Shown piece after piece: positions 16,371-25,401 of a stretch of DNA of 60,682 bases (its first letter is position 1; each line of letters opens with the position of its first letter). The translations under genes were made by a program, and so were the position numbers. The notes under the pieces were generated by a model. That model worked only from the letters and a program-made list of their open reading frames with translations. It had not been told where the DNA came from and made no database searches. Origin of the DNA: SpSt-333 sp964371615 (lineage in GTDB: Bacteria; Bacteroidota; Ignavibacteria; UBA10030; UBA8401); the NCBI GenBank assembly GCA_964371615.1, contig CAYJMS010000008.1, forward strand, positions 1-60,682. The letters run 5' to 3'.

Positions 16371-17948
16371 ATGCAAACGATTCATTCCGACATACTGATT
16401 ATCGGTTCGGGTGCAGCAGGGGGCGTTTTGGCCGCCACGCTGAGCGAATTGACCGACAAAAAGATCGTCCTCATTGAAAAAGGAGGCTATTTCCCGAAAG
16501 ATTTTTTTAATCAACGTGAGTGGGAGATGAACGTGTTGTATGCTGAACGTGGTACCCGTTCTACCTTCGACGGTGCTATCCCGGTCCGCGGCGGCGAATG
16601 TGTGGGCGGAGGCACAACGGTCAATATTGCGCTCTGTTTTGATCCGGTAAAAAGCGTCTGGGATGAATGGAAACGTACATACGGGCTGCAAGGATTTTCG
16701 TTCGACGAGACAGCGAACGACTACGGTGTTCATGGGTTGAATGTTCCGAATTGCACACGGGACATTCATAAAAGGATCAGTATCCATTCTCCCGACAATA
16801 AGGAGATCAACGACAATAACCGCGCACTGGAACGAGGGTGCAGCGCACTTGGAATTTCGACTAAGAAATTCCAGTTGAACATGCGCGATTGCATCGGGTG
16901 CGGATTCTGCGCCGAAGGGTGCGCGTACGACAGCAAACAAGGGACAATGGTGACCTACATCCAGGATGCACTTCTCCGGGGTGTTCAATTGATCCACCAT
17001 TGCGACATCGACAACATAGAATTCAGTACACGCGGTAATAAAAGATTCGCGGTTGGGGCCTACGGAACTGTCCGCCCGACGCAGAAAGGGTCGCTGCCGA
17101 ACAGTCTTCCTCCCGGCGGTGTGCATGTTTCAGCGACGATAGTCATCATTGCATGCGGTTCTATTGAAACGCCGTCGCTCTTGATGCGCTCCAAACATCC
17201 CGATCCCCACAAAATATTAGGAACAGGGCTGGTAATCCATCCGAGTTTACCGATCGGAGGGATTATGGATCAAACGCTGACAAATTACCGCGGAATATCG
17301 GGATCCATTTATAGCGATCATTTTTTTGAGAGTGACGGGTTCTATTTCGAATGTCTTTTCGGACATCCTGTGTACGGATCCGTCGTTCTTCCGTACATCG
17401 CAAATGAACACTTCGAGTTGATGCTGAAGTTTCGTCAACTGGCCGGATTTGGCGTGATGCTAATCGATACGGTAGACCGCAGAAATCGGGTCGAGTGGGA
17501 TGCCGCTGGAGGCAGATCGAACATTCATTATCGTCTCGGCAGTGATGACAAGCGGCGTCTCCGGATCGCCGCACAAAAAGGGGTGGAGATCATGTTTGCG
17601 GCCGGTGCGCGGGAAGTTATCCTTCCATCCGAGGAGCCGATCGGTCATTTGCCGTATCCCCGTTTTAAAAAACCGGCCGATGCGTCGCACTGTACCGATC
17701 TCCAGTTTTTACCGCACCAGACGACTATCACATCAGCACATTGCCAGGCGACTATAAAAATGGGAGACGATCCAAAACAGTCGATGATCAATTCGCGGTG
17801 CGAATCGCATCATATCAATAATCTTCTTGTCTGCGATTCTTCCTCTTTCCCTGCTTCATGCGGAGCAAACCCGATGGTATCGATCATGACACTTGCTCGA
17901 TATCAAGGGAAAAGAATCGCGGCAGAATTGGACCGGTATGAGGTTTAA
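16371..17948 (+). CDS. GMC-family FAD oxidoreductase with a four-Cys cluster motif
   Basis: 525 residues from the ATG at 16371, which starts 5 nt after the upstream stop; an earlier in-frame ATG at 16320 would overlap that gene. FAD-binding GSGAAGG is at 12-18. A CxxCxxCxxxC motif (C174, C177, C180, C184) resembles the insertion seen in long-chain alcohol oxidase-like GMC proteins and could bind an Fe-S cluster. The C-terminal signature is present (TSAHCQAT and later SCGANPMVSIMTLA, with catalytic His and Asn). The substrate is probably an alcohol or sterol-like hydroxyl; electrons may leave via the small subunit. The cytoplasmic fold would be carried by the Tat partner. Confidence 0.85.
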   Translation: MQTIHSDILIIGSGAAGGVLAATLSELTDKKIVLIEKGGYFPKDFFNQREWEMNVLYAERGTRSTFDGAIPVRGGECVGGGTTVNIALCFDPVKSVWDEWKRTYGLQGFSFDETANDYGVHGLNVPNCTRDIHKRISIHSPDNKEINDNNRALERGCSALGISTKKFQLNMRDCIGCGFCAEGCAYDSKQGTMVTYIQDALLRGVQLIHHCDIDNIEFSTRGNKRFAVGAYGTVRPTQKGSLPNSLPPGGVHVSATIVIIACGSIETPSLLMRSKHPDPHKILGTGLVIHPSLPIGGIMDQTLTNYRGISGSIYSDHFFESDGFYFECLFGHPVYGSVVLPYIANEHFELMLKFRQLAGFGVMLIDTVDRRNRVEWDAAGGRSNIHYRLGSDDKRRLRIAAQKGVEIMFAAGAREVILPSEEPIGHLPYPRFKKPADASHCTDLQFLPHQTTITSAHCQATIKMGDDPKQSMINSRCESHHINNLLVCDSSSFPASCGANPMVSIMTLARYQGKRIAAELDRYEV

Positions 17949-18957
17949 ATGCTATCAACGCATATTGTTCATCCTGCTCTGTTGCCGTTCCGCGACGTTT
18001 GTGAATGCCCAAACTCCGATATGGATCTCCAGTGTTAATTATGAATCATCACCCCTCGTTGCTCCTGTCGTTCTCGTGCTGCTCCCCTCAGAAGATGGGA
18101 GTTCAATAACCTACGGAATCTTCGGCTGGACACTTCACGCCGGGCGTTCGGCGGCGATTAATACTGCAAAGTATTTAAAATTCTCGGCCGAACTGACTCC
18201 GCTGAATTCTCATAGCAGCAACACAATCTATCGGAATGGAAAAGCAAATAATACTCTGGAATATGAAAATGCAACGATCGAAGTGCGGGGAGGATTGACG
18301 TATTTACAGGATGCACACTGGAGTGCGGACATCACCGCGATAGGATTATACGAACGGGTGACCGGTCTTAACGATAAACATGTGACAGATTTTTGGAAAA
18401 ACCCATTTTTCGGAATTGAATTCTGTCAACATTACAGGAATTTTGTATCGGATGAGCCCCTCCGCTCGCGACAAGACGGACTTCGATGGTCGGTCCGGTT
18501 TCAATTATTCACCGGCACTTCTACATGGTGGCGGGCAGATGCATCGGTGGGTGCGGGAAAAAAACTCGGGCCGGTCTTTTTCCGCGGAAATATTTCATCC
18601 ATGGCGGGAAATTCGTTGAACATCGTCAATCGATTTTTGATCGGCGGATCGTGGGATATTCTCGGACCGACGGTATTCTACGGTCATCCGTACGCCGAAT
18701 TCCGACTGGACGATGCTACCGTCGCAAGCGGCGGCGCCGATATTCCCCTGATGAACGTCGTTGAATTGGGGGTGCGTGCCGTATATATGAACAGCTCGGA
18801 AAAAAAAGGATTTGGGGAATACGTGGCGCTGAAAAAAAACTGGAACGGCATCGTCTTTACCGCAGGAGTAAGTATAGGACAGGATTCCCGTTGGAATAAC
18901 GAAAGTAATTCTCCCATGTTATTCGGGGGGATCAATGCCGCATTATTTCATCCGTAA
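17938..18957 (+). CDS. Secreted protein, probable outer-membrane barrel, coupled to the GMC gene
   Basis: 339 residues from the ATG at 17938, which overlaps the GMC stop by 11 nt; the frame is open further upstream, but only this start gives a signal peptide at the very N-terminus (ending FVNAQ). The mature protein has many short amphipathic strands and no membrane helices, consistent with an outer-membrane beta-barrel. No family recognised. The overlap shows it belongs to the same operon as the Tat lipoprotein and the GMC oxidoreductase. Confidence 0.62.
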   Translation: MRFKCYQRILFILLCCRSATFVNAQTPIWISSVNYESSPLVAPVVLVLLPSEDGSSITYGIFGWTLHAGRSAAINTAKYLKFSAELTPLNSHSSNTIYRNGKANNTLEYENATIEVRGGLTYLQDAHWSADITAIGLYERVTGLNDKHVTDFWKNPFFGIEFCQHYRNFVSDEPLRSRQDGLRWSVRFQLFTGTSTWWRADASVGAGKKLGPVFFRGNISSMAGNSLNIVNRFLIGGSWDILGPTVFYGHPYAEFRLDDATVASGGADIPLMNVVELGVRAVYMNSSEKKGFGEYVALKKNWNGIVFTAGVSIGQDSRWNNESNSPMLFGGINAALFHP

Positions 18958-19023
18958 ATACCACACGTTCAGTCATTGTTTCAATCCGGTGGTTCCATAG
19001 ACGTTGCATCATCCGCTTTTTAG

Positions 19024-19113
19024 GGTGGGAAAACCATACTGTCGCAATTCGACAAGGCATTGTTCGGAAAGACGATTTCTACGGCGATAATCACCGGATA
19101 TTACGAGCGGTGA
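19024..19113 (+). pseudogene. Remnant of a second PEBP gene (3' end only)
   Basis: Thirty codons including the stop, reading K-T-I-L-S-Q-F-D-K-A-L-F-G-K.., correspond to the last 26 residues of the 14932 PEBP protein with strong identity in both DNA and protein. An in-frame TAG lies at 19021-19023 and no start or body is present, so it is a non-functional relic. It is in the same orientation, 3.6 kb downstream of the intact gene and just after the GMC cassette. Confidence 0.85.
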
Positions 19114-19184
19114 AACCCGATCGGATTCCAGATTAGGATATCACTGATATTAAGTGTAGACTGATGGTAGTGAAAGGGAACACC

Positions 19185-19370
19185 ATGGACAACTCAACAT
19201 ACATTATTGCAGGCAATCTTACGACTGCCTATTTTACGGTGAATAATACCTCCATTCGTGGAGAAATTAACAATAGCGGTAACAGACAGCCGGTACCGCC
19301 GGAGGCAATCTGGGACATATTCCAAAAATTTGTTAAACTTGTCGAAGAAACAAATACCGTATCGGCGTAA
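19185..19370 (+). CDS. Small 61-residue protein, unknown
   Basis: 61 residues beginning MDNSTYIIAGN; acidic, without signal or membrane segment, Thr/Asn-rich in the first half and helical in the second (PPEAIWDIFQKFVKLVEE). AAAGGG lies 6-7 nt before the ATG at 19185; an in-frame ATG at 19164 has no such site. A strong terminator follows at 19445, which supports a real short transcript. No family recognised. Confidence 0.5.
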   Translation: MDNSTYIIAGNLTTAYFTVNNTSIRGEINNSGNRQPVPPEAIWDIFQKFVKLVEETNTVSA

Positions 19371-19683
19371 TACCGATTGTGAAAGAGTGGTTTTTTCCAT
19401 CCATTCAATAGTAATAACAGCGTTATAACTGTATAAAAAATGATAAAGCGGATACAACACATATTGTATCCGCTTTTTTTGTTTCCTGCGCAATAAAAAT
19501 ATATTTACTTTAGTTATCCATTTTTTCCATAGTTCAAGATTTCATCGTCCGGCGTATCGTTAATGGACATCGTCATGCACTCCGGACCGAGTGACAACTG
19601 CTTTGCTGCTCACCGAAGATCTACTGCCCGTGTGATTGAGGAATATTCCCTCGTTAGCGAAGCAACAATCATCGTTCTATCAA
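19371..19683. other. Intergenic, terminator only
   Basis: 313 nt between the 61-residue gene and the convergent 19684 gene. Apart from the plus-strand terminator at 19445-19480 I see no gene-like frame or RNA. Confidence 0.5.
19445..19480 (+). terminator. Rho-independent terminator
   Basis: A perfect 13-bp stem AAAGCGGATACAA / TTGTATCCGCTTT with loop CACATA, followed by T residues to 19480. It is downstream of the 61-residue gene; because A residues also flank the other side it may serve the convergent gene as well. Confidence 0.92.
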
Positions 19684-22600
19684 TCATTTCAACACAATAT
19701 TCCGCTCATCTTCTTTCAGCACGTCATTATAAAACTTTTTGAATTCATCATATTCTTCCGCAGGAATAATTTCCTTTCGATATACGAGCTGACGAACACC
19801 GACAATCGATCCTTTCTTTACCGTATACGAAACGGAATACGTCCCGAACTTTGACGCAATGACCGTTGACGGCGTGAGATCCACCGGTTTTAATTTCGGG
19901 TTGTATGTGAGGGACATCGTTTCCTTTACCGTATCCACACCGGGATAAAAATGGACCGGATAATTCCGTTGATCATACGAGAGCGCTTCCATCGACGATA
20001 CTTTGTCTGTCCAGAGGCTCTTGATAATGATCATTCCCCCCGCCTGCGTTGCACAGCGCGGCACGGAGAACGAATAGGTGCCGGTGATCGTCGGTTCCGG
20101 CCCGTCAAGATTTTCCAATTCGAAAGAATGGAGTTTGACCGATGCAAAATCTCTCGTCAGTGTTTCGATCAGATCTTTATCGCGCTCCTTTTTCCCTTTA
20201 TGTCGGTACGTTGAACGGAATGAACCGGCCGAGCTGCCGGTGCGCTTCACTGTCCTGCTAAAATCGAGGCTGAGATCTTTATTGACCGTGACGTGTTGAG
20301 TCCGGATAACGTTCCGCGGCATAAACCACGACTGGTCCAGCGTGAACGTATTATTCTCACCCGGTTTGATCAATAATGCCGATGCGTATTGATCCGCTCT
20401 CGGCAGAGAACCCGCCGGATAGTTATCGGACGTCAGGTCAAAATATTTTACACCCTGCTTCGTTTCCACGCCGACGATGCAATGATTGAATGAAATAGAG
20501 GGAAGAATCTGTGCATTAAAACCTTCGTCACGCGTATTCACCAGCACGTGATACGCGAAGATTCCGCATTCCTTCAGCATGGCAATGCATAGCGTCGCAA
20601 CATCCTTGCAGTCTCCGAGTTTATGCACCAAAACATTCCGTGCCGACTGCGGAATGTACGCGGACTGTCGGAACGACACGTTGCTGTACCGAATTTTTTC
20701 GGTAATAAAATCATACACCAACCGAATTTTTTCTTCATCGTCCGCTCCTTCTTTTCCCCGAAGCAGATTTTTCACCAATTCGCGTATTTCGTACGATGAA
20801 CGGGTCTTTTCCCTGGCGAGATCGAGATACCATTGAACGATATACTCCCACGACGGAATGCTGGAGATGTGAAGAATAGCGCCGATATCCGCCGTTTCCG
20901 GCATATCATATTCATAATCAATGGAGGGAACATCCGTCGCAGACCAGGTGTAGCGGATGCCGTCGGCCACCGTATCGATTACCGGCATCAGATTCGAATG
21001 CTGCATTCGGTGGGAAAACTGACGTCCGTGCGGAACGAGAAGTGAATACCGAACCCGTGAGTACGGGAGATATCCGTTGAACTGAACATCGTCCCAGAAA
21101 TGACGCGACAGTTTGCCGCTGTAATAATTCTTGACACGCCACTTAAGATGAATGATATCATTCTCTTCCAACGACTTAAACACTATCGTATTGTCATCAA
21201 CATCCGCTTTCGTTTCCATCCCGTCCCGTTTAACGACCACCGCTTTCTCGATTATCAATTTCTCCGTATATCCGTTGTATCCGACAGAATACTCCTTGAA
21301 ATAATCCACACCGCGGCCGTTGAATACCTTTATCATGACCTCCCGGGAATATTCCGACGCACCCTCGGGATAGACGACTCTTTTCGTGTCATCCAGCAGG
21401 ATGACTGCTGCATCATCGGGATACCGTTCCTGGTTCGGCGACGTTTCTGCAATCTGACGCGTATCTGCCGCGGTAAAGTTCGTAAAAATAAACGGCTGTG
21501 ATTCCAGTTCACGAAGACTTTCCCGTGAATCGTACCGTGTCGGTTGGTATTCCAATGCTTTCCGGTACATGACCTTCGCTTCCTCTTTCCGATCCATCAT
21601 TCTCAGGATGTTCGCCACTTTTTCAAGACAATTTGGATTTCCCGGTGCAATTGCCAGCGCCTTACGTGCCGCGTCTTCTGCTTTCTCGTACTGCTGAAGC
21701 TGTACATAGACGTCCGCCAATTGCAGATAATAACCGGGCGCCGGCGGCATAAGAGCGAAGAGCGTATTAAACGTGCTTTCGAATTTCTGGACATCGTTTG
21801 ACCTGAGATAGATATTTGCTTTCGCATAAACCGCTTCCGTGGAATAGTCCAAACGGAGATACCGGTCAATCACATCGATGACCGGTGCATAATTCCGTTC
21901 CGTCTGCAGTACGATATTGGCCCGTAATTGTGCAAATTGCCATTCGCCGGGGAATTTTTCATATGCTTCATTTGCCGCAACGATGAGTTTATCTACCTGC
22001 TTTTTCTTCGAATAGAAATCAATCAATAAACTATAATATTCTTTGCTCCCGGGAAGAATTCGCTCCAGCGACCGCAAATGACGTTCGGCTTCGTCAAAGT
22101 CTTCGTTTCCGGCAGACTGACCATACTGATAGGTAATGCTCCCCGGCAGCGAATGATCGCATCTCCAGATTTGCTCAAAGAGATCGCCCAACTCACTCTC
22201 CTTTTCACCCCGGGAAAACACTTCAATCAGCTGAACGTAACCGATAGATGCATCCGGAATCAATTTCATCATTTGCATCACCACTTCTTCGGCCTCCGCC
22301 GCCTTGTCGTTCCGGAGATATGTATCGGACAGCAAAAGATAGTTTTCAATGTACTGCGGATGAAGACTGATTTGTTCCTTGAAGTATCGTTCGGCAAAAT
22401 TTTCTATCACGCTCACCGGCGGCGACGGATGTTTGCGGTATTGCTGCGCGTCGGTACTGATGACCACGTCGTCGAGCGGCACACCCTGCCGGTCGGTCAG
22501 CCGAAGCATAAAGTTACAGTTATCGATTTCGGAGAATCCGCATTTTATCAGGACCCGGTTCCATCCTTTTTGAAGAATTGTTTCGGCACTATACGTGTCG

Positions 22601-23421
22601 AGATCGTTGTTATTTTCTTCACGAACTTCCATAACCGGATCATCATTGAGAAATACTTTCAGGGATCCGGATGTGCCCACACGGACCTGGACCGGCTGTT
22701 CATTTCTGGAGTAGATGAAAGTATTTGCATAGTAAACCGCTTCCGAGTACCCGAAATATCGTGTAAAGTCGATCCACCGATCATTGCGAATGGCGGGCAG
22801 ATCGAACCATTGGGCGGGAATATCGTTCTTTCCGGCATACAACGTTGTTGAGACATAGGACGTCTCCGGCGGAAAGATATTGTCAAAACCGGACGCCGAG
22901 ATATTTTCAAACGGGCCGATTAATTTCCACCGGTCAACGGACTGCATCCGGTCATAATATTTTTTGGATTCTTCCGGTCTGTTCTTTTTTTCATAGTAAT
23001 CGCCGAGCGAACTGAATGCACTCGCCTGAAGTTTGCCGACGGCATTCTCATCGTCGGCAAGATCGAGCAGCACTGCGAGCACGTCGGGCTCCGTTGTTGT
23101 CGTTGGATTCCGGAATTTCGTGGTGACCCAGGCCGCAAAGAGATACGGGTAGGGCGTCGGTGCGTTTCGCACTGCATCGGAATACCACTTCCACGCTTTA
23201 TCCTTCTTCTCCTGAACGGTGTAGAGATACGAGAGCGCGATCGCTGCGCGGAGATTGCGGGGATCGTCTTGCATCACTTGCAAAAATGATTGCTCCGCTT
23301 TTAAAAGTTCGTTGCGGTTCCAGTAATTCCATCCTGCTGAAACGAGCGAGTCACTCACGGTGAATGAAGAAGCGACGGAAAACAAGCACAACATGGCACA
23401 ACAGGTGAAGAGGGATTTCAT
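19684..23421 (-). CDS. Giant TPR / DUF3857 / transglutaminase-like protein
   Basis: 1245 residues. Signal peptide 1-19, then TPR-like helices (about 25-130 and 340-640, e.g. AEDAARKALAIAPGNP), separated by a beta-rich segment (about 165-330). A DUF3857 domain follows (about 680-850), then a transglutaminase-like core with the full triad: C938 in GDCKD, H980 in FNHCIV and D995 in YFDLTSD. The C-terminal 200 residues look like DUF3858. Such proteins are exported in Bacteroidota, and their substrate (peptide or amide bond) is unknown; with the triad intact a thiol-hydrolase or ligase activity is plausible. AGGTG precedes the ATG. It is unusually long because of its TPR array. Confidence 0.85.
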   Translation of the reverse strand: MKSLFTCCAMLCLFSVASSFTVSDSLVSAGWNYWNRNELLKAEQSFLQVMQDDPRNLRAAIALSYLYTVQEKKDKAWKWYSDAVRNAPTPYPYLFAAWVTTKFRNPTTTTEPDVLAVLLDLADDENAVGKLQASAFSSLGDYYEKKNRPEESKKYYDRMQSVDRWKLIGPFENISASGFDNIFPPETSYVSTTLYAGKNDIPAQWFDLPAIRNDRWIDFTRYFGYSEAVYYANTFIYSRNEQPVQVRVGTSGSLKVFLNDDPVMEVREENNNDLDTYSAETILQKGWNRVLIKCGFSEIDNCNFMLRLTDRQGVPLDDVVISTDAQQYRKHPSPPVSVIENFAERYFKEQISLHPQYIENYLLLSDTYLRNDKAAEAEEVVMQMMKLIPDASIGYVQLIEVFSRGEKESELGDLFEQIWRCDHSLPGSITYQYGQSAGNEDFDEAERHLRSLERILPGSKEYYSLLIDFYSKKKQVDKLIVAANEAYEKFPGEWQFAQLRANIVLQTERNYAPVIDVIDRYLRLDYSTEAVYAKANIYLRSNDVQKFESTFNTLFALMPPAPGYYLQLADVYVQLQQYEKAEDAARKALAIAPGNPNCLEKVANILRMMDRKEEAKVMYRKALEYQPTRYDSRESLRELESQPFIFTNFTAADTRQIAETSPNQERYPDDAAVILLDDTKRVVYPEGASEYSREVMIKVFNGRGVDYFKEYSVGYNGYTEKLIIEKAVVVKRDGMETKADVDDNTIVFKSLEENDIIHLKWRVKNYYSGKLSRHFWDDVQFNGYLPYSRVRYSLLVPHGRQFSHRMQHSNLMPVIDTVADGIRYTWSATDVPSIDYEYDMPETADIGAILHISSIPSWEYIVQWYLDLAREKTRSSYEIRELVKNLLRGKEGADDEEKIRLVYDFITEKIRYSNVSFRQSAYIPQSARNVLVHKLGDCKDVATLCIAMLKECGIFAYHVLVNTRDEGFNAQILPSISFNHCIVGVETKQGVKYFDLTSDNYPAGSLPRADQYASALLIKPGENNTFTLDQSWFMPRNVIRTQHVTVNKDLSLDFSRTVKRTGSSAGSFRSTYRHKGKKERDKDLIETLTRDFASVKLHSFELENLDGPEPTITGTYSFSVPRCATQAGGMIIIKSLWTDKVSSMEALSYDQRNYPVHFYPGVDTVKETMSLTYNPKLKPVDLTPSTVIASKFGTYSVSYTVKKGSIVGVRQLVYRKEIIPAEEYDEFKKFYNDVLKEDERNIVLK

Positions 23422-23675
23422 GGGGCACCTATAATGGTTACGGGTCGTGAGGAGTCGGATGGACAGGAAAACGAAGTCAGGAAAACATCATTGAAGTATT
23501 GCAGTTCCCGGCGGAAGCCTCCAATATTCCGGCAACATCTCAAACTCAGCTACCGGTTAACATAGAAAGGATTTTTCAAAATATCTATATATAATTTCCC
23601 CGCAGGGTGACAATTGTGTGATATGTATCGATTCAAGACAGAACGATCATTTTCTCCTGTTTCAATCGCATCCGA

Positions 23676-24572
23676 TCAGTCACGATAAGATTCCGGTGTA
23701 TGGATCAATCCACCCGCCGCTTTCAATGTATTTACCAATAGCATCGCTATCGTCATCAGTCCGACACCGCCGGGAACAGGAGTAATCGCAGACGCAATCT
23801 CTTTTACATTTTCAAAATCAACATCGCCGACAAGCCGCGTACCGTTCTTTGCCGTCGCATCCTCAATGCGGTTGATCCCCACATCGATGACCACCGCGCC
23901 GGGTTTAACCATGTCTTTCGTGATCGCATTCGCCTTGCCGATGGCGGCGATCAGGATGTCTGCCTGACGGGTATATACGGATATATCCTTTGCGGCAGTA
24001 TGCGCAACGGTCACGATCGCATTCGCCCATTCCTTTTTCTGCAGGAGCATATTCGCAATCGGTTTACCGACGATATTGCTCCGGCCGACCACGACCACAT
24101 GCTTGCCCGAGGGATTGATATTGTATCGCTTCAATAATTCGATGATACCGTACGGCGTGCAGGAAAAAAACGTGTCGATGCCGATCATCATTTTCCCCAC
24201 ATTCTGAGGATGAAATCCGTCGACATCCTTCGCCGGCGAGATCGCTTCGATCACTTTTTGTTCATTGATGTGTTTCGGGAGGGGAAGTTGAACCAACAGT
24301 CCGTGTATTTTCGGATCCTTATTGAAACGATCCACCATCGCCAGCAATTCCGCCTCGCTGATCGTTTCCGGAACCCGTTCGGTCACCGAATAGAATCCGG
24401 TTTCTTCGCATGCTTTCCCTTTGCTCTTCACATAAGACTGCGACGCGGGATTTTCCCCGACCAGGATAAAAGCGAGGCCGGGTACCTGCTTCCCTTCTGC
24501 TTTCATTTTTTGGACAGCAGTGCGTACTTCGGATTTAATTTCTTGAGATATTTTTTTGCCGTCGATGATCAT
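23676..24572 (-). CDS. folD: Bifunctional methylene-THF dehydrogenase/cyclohydrolase
   Basis: 298 residues from the ATG at 24572, the usual FolD length; an in-frame TTG at 24590 would add six residues. Family marks: catalytic YVKSKGKA with Lys, VQLPLPKHIN, DVDGFHPQNVG, the NADP region VVVVGRSNIVGKPIANML and the C-terminal ITPVPGGVGLMTIAML. It interconverts 5,10-methylene-, methenyl- and 10-formyl-tetrahydrofolate in the cytoplasm. It lies 30 nt after the YmdB-like gene in the same direction. Confidence 0.97.
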   Translation of the reverse strand: MIIDGKKISQEIKSEVRTAVQKMKAEGKQVPGLAFILVGENPASQSYVKSKGKACEETGFYSVTERVPETISEAELLAMVDRFNKDPKIHGLLVQLPLPKHINEQKVIEAISPAKDVDGFHPQNVGKMMIGIDTFFSCTPYGIIELLKRYNINPSGKHVVVVGRSNIVGKPIANMLLQKKEWANAIVTVAHTAAKDISVYTRQADILIAAIGKANAITKDMVKPGAVVIDVGINRIEDATAKNGTRLVGDVDFENVKEIASAITPVPGGVGLMTIAMLLVNTLKAAGGLIHTPESYRD

Positions 24573-24602
24573 AGGTGTCTCATGCCACAATAAACAGCGG
24601 TA

Positions 24603-25397
24603 TTAGAACGATGGAAATATTAATTGTTGAAATGCGACGCATTTTCCGGTTTCAACTTCTACTTCTGCAACGACACCGCATAAGCGGACATCGTTGTCCG
24701 CCGTTTCGTACTTATGCGGCGTTTGCGTCAGAAATCGTTTGATCGCAAGATCTTTTTTCATTCCCAGCACCGAGTCGTAGGGCCCGGTCATACCGACGTC
24801 GGTGATGAATCCCGTTGATCGGGGGAGAATTCTCGCATCGGCAGTCGGCGTGTGTGTATGGGTACCGACGACAACGCTGGCACGGCCGTCGACATACCAT
24901 GCAAGCGCCATCTTTTCGGCGGTTGCTTCGGCGTGGAAATCGATGAACGATATTTTTGTCTGCTCATTGACCTTGCCGAGCGCCCAGTCGATGGTGCGAA
25001 ACGGATCGTCGATCGGCTGCATGTAGGTCCGACCCTGAAGATTGATCACTCCCGCCTTTACGCCGTTTTTCAATTCATAGACTGTGTATCCGATGCCGGC
25101 GGTGCCGTGCGGGAAGTTCAGCGGCCGGAGGAGATGACGGAACGACGTATAGACTTTTTTCATGTCCCAACGGTCGAAAGTATGGTTTCCCCCGGTGATG
25201 ACATGCACGCCGAGGTCGAAGAGCTGCTTTACCTGCGTCTCCTCAATCCCCTTGCCGTCCGCGACGTTTTCGCCGTTCGCAATACAGAAATCGATCTTGT
25301 ACTTTTCCAGCAGACCTTTTAACAGGTTAGTGACGAGATCGAGACCCGGTTTACCGATGATATCGCCGATGAAAAGTATGTTGATGGTTTGCGGCAC
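24603..25397 (-). CDS. YmdB-like calcineurin phosphoesterase (2',3'-cAMP phosphodiesterase)
   Basis: 264 residues, matching the TIGR00282/YmdB family: GDIIGKPG near the N-terminus, CIANGENVADGKGI, GGNHTFD, DFHAEATAEK and GTHTHTPTADARIL give the di-metal ligands. Family members hydrolyse 2',3'-cyclic AMP and influence RNA turnover and developmental decisions. The start is a GTG at 25397 with AAGGAG placed inside the last codons of the upstream gene, whose stop is only 4 nt away. The three genes 27000 to 23676 form a likely operon with folD. Confidence 0.9.
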   Translation of the reverse strand: MPQTINILFIGDIIGKPGLDLVTNLLKGLLEKYKIDFCIANGENVADGKGIEETQVKQLFDLGVHVITGGNHTFDRWDMKKVYTSFRHLLRPLNFPHGTAGIGYTVYELKNGVKAGVINLQGRTYMQPIDDPFRTIDWALGKVNEQTKISFIDFHAEATAEKMALAWYVDGRASVVVGTHTHTPTADARILPRSTGFITDVGMTGPYDSVLGMKKDLAIKRFLTQTPHKYETADNDVRLCGVVAEVEVETGKCVAFQQLIFPSF

Positions 25398-25401
25398 AAT
25401 G

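Noticed and set aside
16362..17126. A 254-codon minus-strand frame
   Set aside because: Antisense to the GMC gene with FAD and Cys motifs; no start site or domain.
22078..22851. A 257-codon plus-strand frame
   Set aside because: Antisense to the TPR region of the 19684 gene.
23422..23675. Possible RNA or small gene in the gap before the TPR/transglutaminase gene
   Set aside because: No hairpin with T-run, no tRNA fold and no coherent open frame; probably promoter and leader only.
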